Positions 47,193-56,121 of a DNA stretch of 64,000 nucleotides are shown one piece after another. The stretch comes from Bacteroidota bacterium. Lineage in GTDB: Bacteria; Bacteroidota; Ignavibacteria; Kapaibacteriales; UBA2268. Both the position numbers and the translations under genes were made by a program. A model generated the notes under the pieces. The model worked only from the letters and a program-made list of their open reading frames with translations. It searched no databases and had not been told where the DNA came from. The stretch is from positions 1 to 64,000 of the forward strand of contig SCSM01000007.1 in assembly GCA_004322215.1 (NCBI GenBank). Direction: 5' to 3'. Every line of letters starts with the position of its first letter. Position 1 is the stretch's first letter.

Positions 47193-49739
47193 TTATTTCA
47201 TGAGCATTTTACCTGAATAATTTTCTCCGTTAAGATTAATAACATAAAGGTAAACACCTGGATTAACCCTGGCACCTTTCATATTTGTACCATTCCACTT
47301 ACTCATGTAATTTCCGGATGGAATTGTACCTTTGAATACGTTGTTGATTAATTTCCCGTTTATGTCAAAGACATCAACATTAACGTTATAAACATTATCA
47401 TTTTGTGGTAAAATAAAGTTAATTAATGTAGAGTTTGTAAAAGGATTTGGATAATTTGAAAAACTCAATTGCTTCGTAAATGTAACATCGCCATCATCAA
47501 CACCGACAGGAAGTGAAACAGGATTAATTTCCCTTGATTGACCGTTTGAATCTGCAAGGTATAAATTGACAAAGAAAGGACGGTTAGCAGGTAACTCATT
47601 TATACTTTCCTTCCATTCTTCATCGGTCAGCCGTTTGAAGTTTGTAGATGTATATTCATAATAGCTCATCACTGGACCTACAAATGATGTCAAATTCCCT
47701 TCATTATTTTTTACTGTAATTACAACAAGATTTATCGGACCTGTTCCGACATGCTTTACCCAGCCAACGGGTTCACCATTTTCATCGGTTGGTGCTGTAT
47801 GTACATCTGCAACTACAAAATCTTGTTTTTCCGCATCTTGACTTTCGTTGAAGAAAAGGGAAGCAAACCAGCCGGATGGTTCAGTTGTAGTTCCGCATCC
47901 CCAATCCACGATATATATACCATAAATACTTCTCATGAAATCATATTCTTTTTCTGTAAGAATTTCATTAGCTAATTCTTTTGAAGCTATTGAATAAAGT
48001 GTATCCATCACATTTTTAAGGTTTTCAAAATAGTCTTTTACTTTAATTTTTTTCTCATCCCAATAACCTTCATTTAATATTTCAATAAGCCGTTCACTTG
48101 ATATTATTGCAAGGTCATAAATAGATTTATAAAATTCAGGGATAGGTTCCAAATATGCATCAGGATTTGAACACCCAATGCCACCGGTATATGATTGTTT
48201 TGCATATAATAAATTATCATGTCTTAATTGAGCCCATGAAGCAAGTTGAGTATTCATTTTCTCCTGCCACCAGGCAGCAGTTTGCATAAATTCAGGATAT
48301 TTTCCTCTATCACTTATTGATGGAGCGTTTAAAGTCCTAATCGTATTTAACCAGCCATTATAAAATGATTGCTTCCAGAAATCAGGAGAATAACTATCAA
48401 TTAGATATCTCAAACCAGATAAATTCAATGAATATCTATACATATCAAGTTCTGGCTTAAGCAAATCACCTGCTCCATTGTTTCCAAGTGCAAACAGTAC
48501 ATCTAATGATGAAGGCAACATTCGAGATAATACTTTATCATAAACGACATTAGAAAAAACGTAAGAATCAATTATAAATCTTTGGCCAAAGAGCAGAAAT
48601 GATGATGCAGGTTTGATTTCACCAACAGAAAATGGTCCTCCAAAAAGAATTTGAGATAGAATTTTCTGCTCGGAATAAGGTTTTGTTGCCAATATCTCCT
48701 GGAAAATTATTACTTTATTTGAATCACTGAATTCAGATGCATCCAAATATCCTGTCTCATCAATTAATTCTCCGATATGTGGTAACTGTACATTATCCGA
48801 TTCGCCAACCAAAGATTTTATTATTTTATCAATATCATTTATTGGCTTTGATAGATTTAATTCTTCTGATGCATTATAAATAAGTGCAACATCAATTATT
48901 TGTCTTTGTACATCTTCAAATGTCGGAATACAATCAATTGTTTGAGGTGCAATCAAATAAAATTCTGTTCTGCCAAGCCACATCATTGATTTGAAATATC
49001 TTCCTAATTTTTCAGAATCGGTATAGTGACCGCGAACTGTGAACTGACTGAAATCCAGCCATTTGCATGTATAGGAAAAGAGTGGATATGTAGTAGCTCC
49101 TAAGCTGGAAATTAATTCCATAATTTCATCAACTGTTTTAGTATTTTCCTGAAATTTCGGTTCAATACCATATCCTTGAAGTAATTTCAGAGCAATAGTA
49201 AAATATACATCATAATCATTTAAAGATTGCTGCATCATTTGATTGGATGAATATTTTTCTTTTAATACAGGTAAATAGTCATGAAATTTTCTCAATACAG
49301 TATCTAATTTAGGAATAATAATAGAAACTTCAAGGTCTTTCAAGATTGCATCATAAGACATGTGCAAAGCATGAAGAATAGCATCTGTCGAAATAAAAAC
49401 GGGTAAGTCTTTGTACCAAATATCACGGTATGCATCCCAAAATGAAGGATAGGAAAGTCGTTCCGAGACCATGAATCCATGCTTATCTATTAATTGTTTT
49501 TCAAAATCAGTGAGATCGTATTTTGTATTAATAGAATCGAAATAATTTACATCATTCGATTGATACCGAACTGTTTTGTTGAATAAACCGACAGGATATA
49601 ATTCGTACATTTGTTCCGAAGTCATATTTTCGTACTTTTTCAGGAAGTCCTTATATGCTTCAATACTGAAACCCTGGGCATTTATAAGACAAGACGATGC
49701 AATAAAAATAACAAGCAGTGCGAATATCTTCAGTTTCAT
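47193..49739 (-). CDS. secreted DUF3160 protein with T9SS sorting domain (paralogue)
   Basis: An 848-residue protein with the same layout as its neighbour: signal peptide, DUF3160 (FSIEAYKDFLKKYENM, HGFMVSERLSYPSFWDAY, DAILHALHMSYDAILKDLEV, RRMLPSS-like block, QTAAWWQEKMNTQLASWAQL), then the T9SS sorting domain (FSNYPNPFTNSTLINFILP). It lacks a few short loops found in the other copy. AAGGTAAGAAT precedes the ATG. The pair is a tandem duplication; the first gene of the unit is this one. Confidence 0.9.
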   Translation of the reverse strand: MKLKIFALLVIFIASSCLINAQGFSIEAYKDFLKKYENMTSEQMYELYPVGLFNKTVRYQSNDVNYFDSINTKYDLTDFEKQLIDKHGFMVSERLSYPSFWDAYRDIWYKDLPVFISTDAILHALHMSYDAILKDLEVSIIIPKLDTVLRKFHDYLPVLKEKYSSNQMMQQSLNDYDVYFTIALKLLQGYGIEPKFQENTKTVDEIMELISSLGATTYPLFSYTCKWLDFSQFTVRGHYTDSEKLGRYFKSMMWLGRTEFYLIAPQTIDCIPTFEDVQRQIIDVALIYNASEELNLSKPINDIDKIIKSLVGESDNVQLPHIGELIDETGYLDASEFSDSNKVIIFQEILATKPYSEQKILSQILFGGPFSVGEIKPASSFLLFGQRFIIDSYVFSNVVYDKVLSRMLPSSLDVLFALGNNGAGDLLKPELDMYRYSLNLSGLRYLIDSYSPDFWKQSFYNGWLNTIRTLNAPSISDRGKYPEFMQTAAWWQEKMNTQLASWAQLRHDNLLYAKQSYTGGIGCSNPDAYLEPIPEFYKSIYDLAIISSERLIEILNEGYWDEKKIKVKDYFENLKNVMDTLYSIASKELANEILTEKEYDFMRSIYGIYIVDWGCGTTTEPSGWFASLFFNESQDAEKQDFVVADVHTAPTDENGEPVGWVKHVGTGPINLVVITVKNNEGNLTSFVGPVMSYYEYTSTNFKRLTDEEWKESINELPANRPFFVNLYLADSNGQSREINPVSLPVGVDDGDVTFTKQLSFSNYPNPFTNSTLINFILPQNDNVYNVNVDVFDINGKLINNVFKGTIPSGNYMSKWNGTNMKGARVNPGVYLYVINLNGENYSGKMLMK

Positions 49740-50145
49740 ATTCTTACCTTTTATTTATTTTAAACAAAATTTAATTTATTTTAAAAATATTCTCTGCTCT
49801 TTTGATTGATGCTGAACCCCAACTTTTGGGCAATTCGCGAATTACCCCTGCTATCAATTGCTATTATCGATATGCCAAACTAACAAACATTTCCATAAAT
49901 TGCATCAATTATATATACAATGACACATTAGACGACTAAAAGTTTCAAAAAATAAATAAATTTTAAAATTTGCCGCCACTCCTACTTAAATAACACAAAA
50001 AATCGTAAAATGTTTCAATAAAATATAAATTATTTTAATAAAACAAAATTCAATGTAACTTTAGACCTTAATAAATCCCTTGTTACAATGATTAAACGGA
50101 TAAATAATTTTTTATCATAATTCAAAATTCAAAATTCAAAATTTT
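49740..50145. other. gene-free region with a palindromic element
   Basis: About 400 bases between the VIT-vWA gene end and the upstream side of the DUF3160 pair, all minus strand. It includes the palindromic element at 49828-49847 and, next to the VIT-vWA stop, three tandem ATTCAAAATTC-like units (about 50119-50142). No gene is supported. Confidence 0.5.
49828..49847. repeat. imperfect palindrome of the GGGGCAATTC-type interspersed element
   Basis: GGGCAATTCGCGAATTACCC is a 20-base palindrome with one mismatched pair, inside a locally GC-richer patch of an A/T-rich gap. It resembles the palindromic elements of form GGGGCAATTC-NN-GAATTGCCCC known from many genomes. Only one copy is in the window. 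Confidence 0.5.
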
Positions 50146-52824
50146 TTAATTAACGCCTATCAACTCCACTTCAAAATAAACTTTTGTATCAGGAGGTACT
50201 TTCCCTTCCAATCCTGAATGTCCGTAAGCCAGTTCAGACGGCACTTCAAGCACTCTCTTACCTCCAACTTTCATTGTCAATAATCCTTCATCGAATGCTT
50301 TGATTACTTCTCCTTTTCCAACTACAAATGATAATGGTTTGCCTGATGCTAAAGTTTCTTCGAATTTCGTACCGTCTGATAAGTATCCCTTATAATGAAT
50401 TGTTACTTTCTGATTTTTCTGTAACGGCTCCCCATTCCCAATAACTATATCCTTGAATTTTAATCCCGATGGAGTTGTTCTGAAATCTTCCCTGACAAAA
50501 TTCATAGGAAAGTCTTTATCATCAATTTTAAATTGTACAGGTACGCTGACCCAGCATACAACTGCCTTCCCATTAGATTCTGCAGGTGTGAATTCAGCTT
50601 TTTCCACTGCATCTTTTGCCGCATTGTCAAGTAAAGAATTATCAGAATATTCAATTAAAGATTTTTCAACTTTTCCATCTTTGCCTATCATTGCTCTTAT
50701 CTGTACTTTTCCTTCGATAACCAAAACTCTCGCAATTTCCGGGTAAACAATATTCTTTTTCAAAGCTTCCAAATCTATTTCGGGTCGCTTGTCGAAAGCT
50801 ACATAATCATAAGGACCGGGGTCTCTGTCACTTGTTTTTCTCTCAGTCGGAATAAGCGGATTATCAACTTCACTTTCGGTTTTCACCATGCTTTTTTGCA
50901 TCAATTTTGGTGCTGCTCCCAGATTCCCTCTGCCAACAGCAAAATCGGTAACATCTTCGGGCATTGGTAGTGGCTGCTGAACTTTTACCAAAGAATCTTT
51001 ATTCCTCGAAATATAATCCACTGCAACAAATGAAGTAAAATTTGTCAAAAGATTATATTTCAAACCTAAATCCGTAATTTCATTTTTTCTTGCTTCCTTG
51101 TTCCTAATGGAATTGTAATCTGAAATAATTGCAATTTTATTTCTTGCCCAAAGATATTTAAGTGCATCCCCTTGTGTCATTGTTGAAAATTTTTGAACAC
51201 CAATATCTACTTTATATCTTGTATCACCTGAAATACCTGTTACAATTATGTTTCCAGTTGGATGTCCCATCCATTTCCCGTAAACAAGAATGGGCCTTTC
51301 TGCAAGAACATCGGGAATAGACAGCGGCTCAACATCATAAGTCATAAATCCGTCATATTCTACTTTTATATCAGTCATCACCGGCGATTCAATATATTTC
51401 CTGAATTTATCAACCGTAGCATCCTTATCCTCATATTTTGTGATAATAAACGGTTCTCCCATTCCAACCCTTGCCAATCCTTCAATCAAAAACCTGTTCA
51501 CACTGCTGCCGATTCCAAACGCAAAAACATTGCTTTGGTTCAATTTACTCCTTATTAAATCAAATGCTTCTTCTTCGACATCAACAAATCCATCGGTTAG
51601 AATTACTATCGTTCTTGATTTTCCTTGTTCTTTTGGTAAATCAAATACCCTCTTCAATGCAGGAAGTAGCTCTGTTCCTCCGTACCCTTTCTGTGCATTG
51701 ATAAAATCAATTGCCTTTTGAATATTTCTTTCCGATACATCAATCGAATATTCCGATAAAACTTCATTTCCGCCTGAAAACAGCAGCACATTAAATTTCT
51801 CTCCCTGTTTCAGATTTCTTAATAACTTTTTCATCATGTCTTTTGAAATGTCAAGTGGCTTTCCGTGCATTGAGCCGGATACATCGATTACGAAAACAAA
51901 TTCACGTGGAGGTATCTGCTTCGGCTCTACCCTTTTTGGTGGTTGTAGCATTAACAGAAAGAAATTCTCTTTATCATTTTCTGAGAGCAATAATCCTGAC
52001 TGTATTTTATTACCGGTTAATCTGTACTTCAAAATATAATCCCTGTTTCCACCTTTTTTCTCTGTTTCATTTAAAGTAATGAATGACTGAACAGGACTGA
52101 TTTTTTCAATATTCACATTATGGGTTTTACATTCAACATCATCCAATGGTACAGCAGATGCAATATTGACTTTTACATCAAACAAATAAGTGGGTTTTTC
52201 TCCCTCGTGCTGATAAGGTGTTTCGACAAACCTGTCTCCGGGCTTTGATGAATCTGAAGATTTATTTGAGTATCTTGGTCCGACAACAGAAGGATATACA
52301 AATTCATAAATTCCATCTGTAGGAATTAGAAGTTCGGTGTACTTTAATTCAACAATTATCGTATCTCCGGGCATTATATTCCCGACATTCATCTGGAATA
52401 CATTCGGTCTTTGCTGCTCAAGAAGTGAGGCACTCTTTCCTTCTTTTAAAGCTTTCTCATACGTCTTACGTGCTTCTTCTTTCTTTTGTATTTCAGCTAC
52501 CAGAATACGTTCTCCTATTGTCATTGTCATACCATATACTGCAGCACGAGTCGAAGCAGGAAATATATATATCGCTTCAATCGGTTTCTTGCCTGTGTTT
52601 CTATAAACCTGTATTACCTTCACATCAGCAATAACACCTGCTATATTTACATCTGCAGATGTTGATAATAATGGTAACTGCTCGACAGATGAATCCCCGC
52701 TCTGAACAAAGAAATAGGGAGACAATGTTTTGTCATCCTGATTTTCGATTAACTGAGTATTTTGTGCATAAGATTTAGTAAGGAATGCACTTAATATTGC
52801 AAGCAAAAAAAGAAGCTTTTTCAT
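50146..52824 (-). CDS. VIT and von Willebrand factor A protein fused to TonB_C and FKBP domains
   Basis: An 892-residue exported protein with four recognisable parts in order. After a signal peptide is a VIT domain (about 40-180; SADVNIAGVIADVKVIQVYR, QQRPNVFQMNVGNIMPGDTI). The vWA domain (about 305-480) has an intact MIDAS start (FVFVIDVSGSMHGK, near 312) and TIVILTDGFVD. A TonB C-terminal-like domain follows (about 680-765; NIVYPEIARVLVIEGKVQIR, AAKDAVEKAEFTPAES). The end is an FKBP-type peptidyl-prolyl isomerase (about 785-892; VTIHYKGYLSDGTKFEETLA, GGKRVLEVPSELAYGHSG). GGAG precedes the ATG. VIT-vWA proteins occur widely, but this fourfold combination is unusual. A periplasmic scaffold or folding role is a guess. 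Confidence 0.92.
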   Translation of the reverse strand: MKKLLFLLAILSAFLTKSYAQNTQLIENQDDKTLSPYFFVQSGDSSVEQLPLLSTSADVNIAGVIADVKVIQVYRNTGKKPIEAIYIFPASTRAAVYGMTMTIGERILVAEIQKKEEARKTYEKALKEGKSASLLEQQRPNVFQMNVGNIMPGDTIIVELKYTELLIPTDGIYEFVYPSVVGPRYSNKSSDSSKPGDRFVETPYQHEGEKPTYLFDVKVNIASAVPLDDVECKTHNVNIEKISPVQSFITLNETEKKGGNRDYILKYRLTGNKIQSGLLLSENDKENFFLLMLQPPKRVEPKQIPPREFVFVIDVSGSMHGKPLDISKDMMKKLLRNLKQGEKFNVLLFSGGNEVLSEYSIDVSERNIQKAIDFINAQKGYGGTELLPALKRVFDLPKEQGKSRTIVILTDGFVDVEEEAFDLIRSKLNQSNVFAFGIGSSVNRFLIEGLARVGMGEPFIITKYEDKDATVDKFRKYIESPVMTDIKVEYDGFMTYDVEPLSIPDVLAERPILVYGKWMGHPTGNIIVTGISGDTRYKVDIGVQKFSTMTQGDALKYLWARNKIAIISDYNSIRNKEARKNEITDLGLKYNLLTNFTSFVAVDYISRNKDSLVKVQQPLPMPEDVTDFAVGRGNLGAAPKLMQKSMVKTESEVDNPLIPTERKTSDRDPGPYDYVAFDKRPEIDLEALKKNIVYPEIARVLVIEGKVQIRAMIGKDGKVEKSLIEYSDNSLLDNAAKDAVEKAEFTPAESNGKAVVCWVSVPVQFKIDDKDFPMNFVREDFRTTPSGLKFKDIVIGNGEPLQKNQKVTIHYKGYLSDGTKFEETLASGKPLSFVVGKGEVIKAFDEGLLTMKVGGKRVLEVPSELAYGHSGLEGKVPPDTKVYFEVELIGVN

Positions 52825-53008
52825 GTTTTCTCCAGTTTTTTAAAAAATATACTCAAGAATCACACTCCTTTTATATATAAGAGTTATGAATATATAAAAA
52901 AGTTACAAAAATTCGATAAGTTACAATAAATTTTTACATTTTTTTTTAAAATATCCGTTTAACATGAGGAATTATTGCTGATATATTATAATTAATTAAT
53001 ATTAGATT

Positions 53009-54136
53009 ATGAAAGTAGGAAAAGAATATTACAGAACAATATGGAAAGATGAAAATAAGCCAGGTGTTATTAATATAATTGACCAGAGATGGCTCCCTCA
53101 CAAATTTATAATTGAAACTCTGAAAAGTGTAGATGATGTCACAAAAGCAATTCAGGAGATGCACGTACGAGGTGCACCCCTGATTGGAATAACTGCTGCT
53201 TATGGATTATACATCTCATCTATCGAGGGGAAAAAGAAAGGTTTTAATAAAAAATACATTTTCGATTCTGCCGAAAAAATCAAATTAACAAGACCAACAG
53301 CTAAAAATCTGTTCTGGGCTCTTGATGAGATGTTATCCTCAATCTCAGGATTAGATAATATCGATGAAATCATTCATACAATTCGAATTAAAGCAAAAGA
53401 TATGGCTGACAAAGATGTTGCTGATTGCAAATCAATCGGTGAACATGGTTTTAAAATAATTGAAAAATTAGTAAAGAATAAAAGTAGGGGCATAGAATCT
53501 TATGCCACTACAATGAATATATTAACCCACTGCAATGCCGGCTGGCTTGCAACTGTTGACTACGGTACAGCATTAGCCCCATTATACATTGCCCGGGAAA
53601 GAGGTTTAAAGATTCACGTTTGGGTAGATGAAACAAGACCGAGGAACCAGGGGGCAAAACTCACAGCATGGGAATTAACTGAAAATGGCATTCCGAATAC
53701 AGTTATAGTAGATAATGCAGGCGGGCATTTAATGCAGAAGGGAATGGTTGACCTTGTCATCGTCGGAAGTGACAGAACAACCGCTTCGGGGGATGTCGCA
53801 AACAAAATCGGGACATACCTGAAAGCTCTCTCAGCTTATGATAATAATATTCCTTTTTATGCTGCTCTCCCCTCTTCCAGTATTGATTGGGAAATCGAAA
53901 ATGGAGAGGATATCCCGATTGAAGAAAGAAATCCGGATGAAGTGCGATATGTTAACGGATTATATAAAAATGAGATTGTAAATGTATTGATACCACCTGA
54001 ATCAAGCCCTGCTCTAAATTACGCATTTGATATAACGCCTGCAAGATTAGTAACTGGCTTAATCACAGAACGAGGAATCTGCAAAGCAAATAAAGATAGC
54101 ATTGCTGAATTATTTCCAGATAAAATAAAAAAGTGA
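53009..54136 (+). CDS. mtnA: methylthioribose-1-phosphate isomerase
   Basis: A 375-residue cytoplasmic isomerase converting 5-methylthioribose-1-phosphate to 5-methylthioribulose-1-phosphate in methylthioadenosine recycling. Family motifs are clear: MHVRGAPLIGITAAYGLYIS, LTHCNAGWLATVDYGTALA with Cys175, and GSDRTTASGDVANKIGTY with Asp255. These two residues match the catalytic pair known in the B. subtilis enzyme. It is the first gene of a pair with a class II aldolase-like gene three bases downstream. The upstream gene is divergent. Confidence 0.96.
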   Translation: MKVGKEYYRTIWKDENKPGVINIIDQRWLPHKFIIETLKSVDDVTKAIQEMHVRGAPLIGITAAYGLYISSIEGKKKGFNKKYIFDSAEKIKLTRPTAKNLFWALDEMLSSISGLDNIDEIIHTIRIKAKDMADKDVADCKSIGEHGFKIIEKLVKNKSRGIESYATTMNILTHCNAGWLATVDYGTALAPLYIARERGLKIHVWVDETRPRNQGAKLTAWELTENGIPNTVIVDNAGGHLMQKGMVDLVIVGSDRTTASGDVANKIGTYLKALSAYDNNIPFYAALPSSSIDWEIENGEDIPIEERNPDEVRYVNGLYKNEIVNVLIPPESSPALNYAFDITPARLVTGLITERGICKANKDSIAELFPDKIKK

Positions 54137-54139
54137 AAC

Positions 54140-54727
54140 ATGAGTGAAGGTGTAATAAAATTTAATTGTAAATGGATTAAGGATAAACCTCTACAGCTAA
54201 GTCTGCTTAATGATATTATTCACTGGAGAAATCATTTATTCGCTCTTAACTTTATTGGTATTGGTCAAGATGGTATTGGTTATGGTAATATCAGCATTAG
54301 ATATAAGTCTAATCAATTTATCATCAGCGGCTCGCAGACAGGGAATAAAGAAATAGCAGATGAAAATGATTTCACACTTGTTACTTTTTTTGCTCTTGAA
54401 AAGAATTTAATTCATTGCAAAGGTCCTGTTCAGGCATCATCTGAATCATTAACTCATGCTGCAATTTATTCTGCCTGTGAAGAAGCAAATGCAGTTTTAC
54501 ATATTCATAACTTGAAAATATGGAATGAGCTTAAGAATAAAATTCCGACAACACCTGAATATGCAGAATATGGTACATCCGAACTGGCAAATGAAATAAT
54601 AAAATTATTTGAATCTTCTGATATTATTAAGCATAAAATTCTCGTGATGGGAGGACATCCCGAAGGGATAATAAGCTTTGGAAAGAACTTGGAAGAAGCA
54701 TTTCAAATTCTGGAAAAATATATGTAA
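54140..54727 (+). CDS. class II aldolase/adducin-family protein, MtnB- or Ald2-like
   Basis: A 195-residue metal-dependent protein starting three bases after mtnA. It has the class II aldolase fold signals: YGNISIRY, SGSQTG (phosphate site), SSESLTH with Glu102 at the proton-acceptor position, the zinc pair His121 and His123 (LHIHN), and a third His173 (GGHPEG). Next to mtnA, two functions are possible. It could be the methylthioribulose-1-phosphate dehydratase MtnB of the methionine salvage pathway, or a methylthioribulose-1-phosphate aldolase that yields DHAP and methylthioacetaldehyde (DHAP shunt). The sequence is divergent from both; I cannot decide. No other mtn genes are nearby. Confidence 0.82.
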   Translation: MSEGVIKFNCKWIKDKPLQLSLLNDIIHWRNHLFALNFIGIGQDGIGYGNISIRYKSNQFIISGSQTGNKEIADENDFTLVTFFALEKNLIHCKGPVQASSESLTHAAIYSACEEANAVLHIHNLKIWNELKNKIPTTPEYAEYGTSELANEIIKLFESSDIIKHKILVMGGHPEGIISFGKNLEEAFQILEKYM

Positions 54728-54730
54728 TAT

Positions 54731-56119
54731 TTACTTCCTGTACTTTGAAATAAATTCCTCAACTTCAGGAATACCACCCTGATAAATAAGGTAGCCGTTG
54801 CTTGGCTCTCTTTCGGTTATATCATGCGAAATTGGGGTTAACATTATTTTCTTTACTTCATCAAGGTCATTTGATTGGCCCAAAGCCCAGCAAAGTTTCA
54901 TATATGCAACTTCCGGAAGCATGTTTGCGGTAGGAACTACACCAAGCTCCATCATATCCCTGCCAGTATCGTAAACGTACATCTGAACATATCCCCAAAG
55001 TGTTTGAACAGTCATATAAACTGCTATGTTTTTATCCTTGGCTCTTTGCAATGATGGATAGAGCGGCTTATTGACATGTCCCAAGCCGGTACCGGCAATA
55101 ACGATACCCCTGTAATCATTATCAATAAGTGAATCTATAATATCCGGTTTCATATTTGGATAATAGTAAACGATTGCTACTCTGTCATCAAAAGCAGTGT
55201 TGATAATGACATTTTTATCATTTCTTCTCTTATTGTAATCTTTTCTTAGAGGTGTAATTTTTTTCCTGTCAACCATTGCAATAGGAATGTCACCGATTGT
55301 TCTGAAAGTAGAACGGTAACTCGAATGCATTTTTCTCAATCTCGTACCCTGATGAAGCAGTCCATAACTATCTGAGGTTGGACCAAACATACATACCATA
55401 ACTTCAGCAATGTCACTCTCGGCAGCAGTTTTAACGCTGTGCATAAGATTCAATGCCGCATCCGAAGAAGGTCTGTCGCTCGAACGCTGGGAGCCAACCA
55501 TAACAATCGGTACCGGAGAATTCTGTACCATGAATGAAAGAATTGCAGCAGTATGGTGCATTGTATCGGTTCCATGTCCGATTACAATACCCTGCACGCC
55601 TTTTTCAATTTCATTTCCAATGGCTTTAGCTAATCCTTTCCATTGTTCGGGACCCATGTTCTCACTGAATACACCATAAAGCTTTTCAGTTTCAAGATTG
55701 CATATATCCGCAAGCTCGGGTACAGAACCATAAAGTTCCCCCGGAGAAAAAGCGGGAATTACCGCACCTGTGCGATAATCCAGGCGACTTGCAATTGTTC
55801 CTCCTGTACCTAAAAGTTTCACTCTCGGCTTTTTCGGTGAGTATGGAAATTCTTTTTCGGGTATTTTATATTCAATTTCTTTTCTTCCGTTAACTTTAAT
55901 ATTTGAAATTTTGTTTGCGGCGAGACCGATATTATAACCAGACCTTAATTTCAATACAATATGATTCGGGTCAGCTGTTTCAGAACGCGGTAAAATAATT
56001 CCAATAAAATCACCATCAGATGTGCTGACTTCAACGTCGCACCAAATCATCGCATTAAACTTTTTAAGTGTTTCGAATGATTTTCCTTTATAACCTTTAT
56101 ATAATTCTTTATCTTCCAT
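54731..56119 (-). CDS. gatD: archaeal-type Glu-tRNA(Gln) amidotransferase subunit D
   Basis: A 462-residue asparaginase-like subunit that releases ammonia for amidation of Glu-tRNA(Gln). An N-terminal AnfO/SH3-like domain (about 1-85), typical of GatD and absent from plain asparaginases, precedes the two asparaginase domains. The catalytic set is complete: Thr108 (LLGTGGTIAS), Thr184-Asp185 (GHGTDTMHHT) and Lys263 (TRLRKMHSSY). Other GatD blocks include SYGLLHQGTR and GTGLGHVNKPLYPSLQRAK. It starts two bases after gatE, whose end carries GGAAG as ribosome binding site. GatD is normally archaeal, so its presence next to bacterial ffh and rpsP is striking. A plain L-asparaginase is unlikely given the N-terminal domain and gatE. 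Confidence 0.93.
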   Translation of the reverse strand: MEDKELYKGYKGKSFETLKKFNAMIWCDVEVSTSDGDFIGIILPRSETADPNHIVLKLRSGYNIGLAANKISNIKVNGRKEIEYKIPEKEFPYSPKKPRVKLLGTGGTIASRLDYRTGAVIPAFSPGELYGSVPELADICNLETEKLYGVFSENMGPEQWKGLAKAIGNEIEKGVQGIVIGHGTDTMHHTAAILSFMVQNSPVPIVMVGSQRSSDRPSSDAALNLMHSVKTAAESDIAEVMVCMFGPTSDSYGLLHQGTRLRKMHSSYRSTFRTIGDIPIAMVDRKKITPLRKDYNKRRNDKNVIINTAFDDRVAIVYYYPNMKPDIIDSLIDNDYRGIVIAGTGLGHVNKPLYPSLQRAKDKNIAVYMTVQTLWGYVQMYVYDTGRDMMELGVVPTANMLPEVAYMKLCWALGQSNDLDEVKKIMLTPISHDITEREPSNGYLIYQGGIPEVEEFISKYRK

Positions 56120-56121
56120 TT

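Noticed and set aside
50115-50145. Short tandem ATTCAAAATTC units as a regulatory array
   Set aside because: Low-complexity A/T repeats of this type also occur after the MoxR gene (about 44036-44100) and have no clear role.
52825-53008. SAM riboswitch upstream of mtnA
   Set aside because: The region is A/T rich and lacks the conserved SAM-I core helices and terminator.
54731-56119. Plain L-asparaginase instead of GatD
   Set aside because: The N-terminal GatD domain, the GatD-specific blocks and the adjacent gatE make an amidotransferase subunit far more likely.
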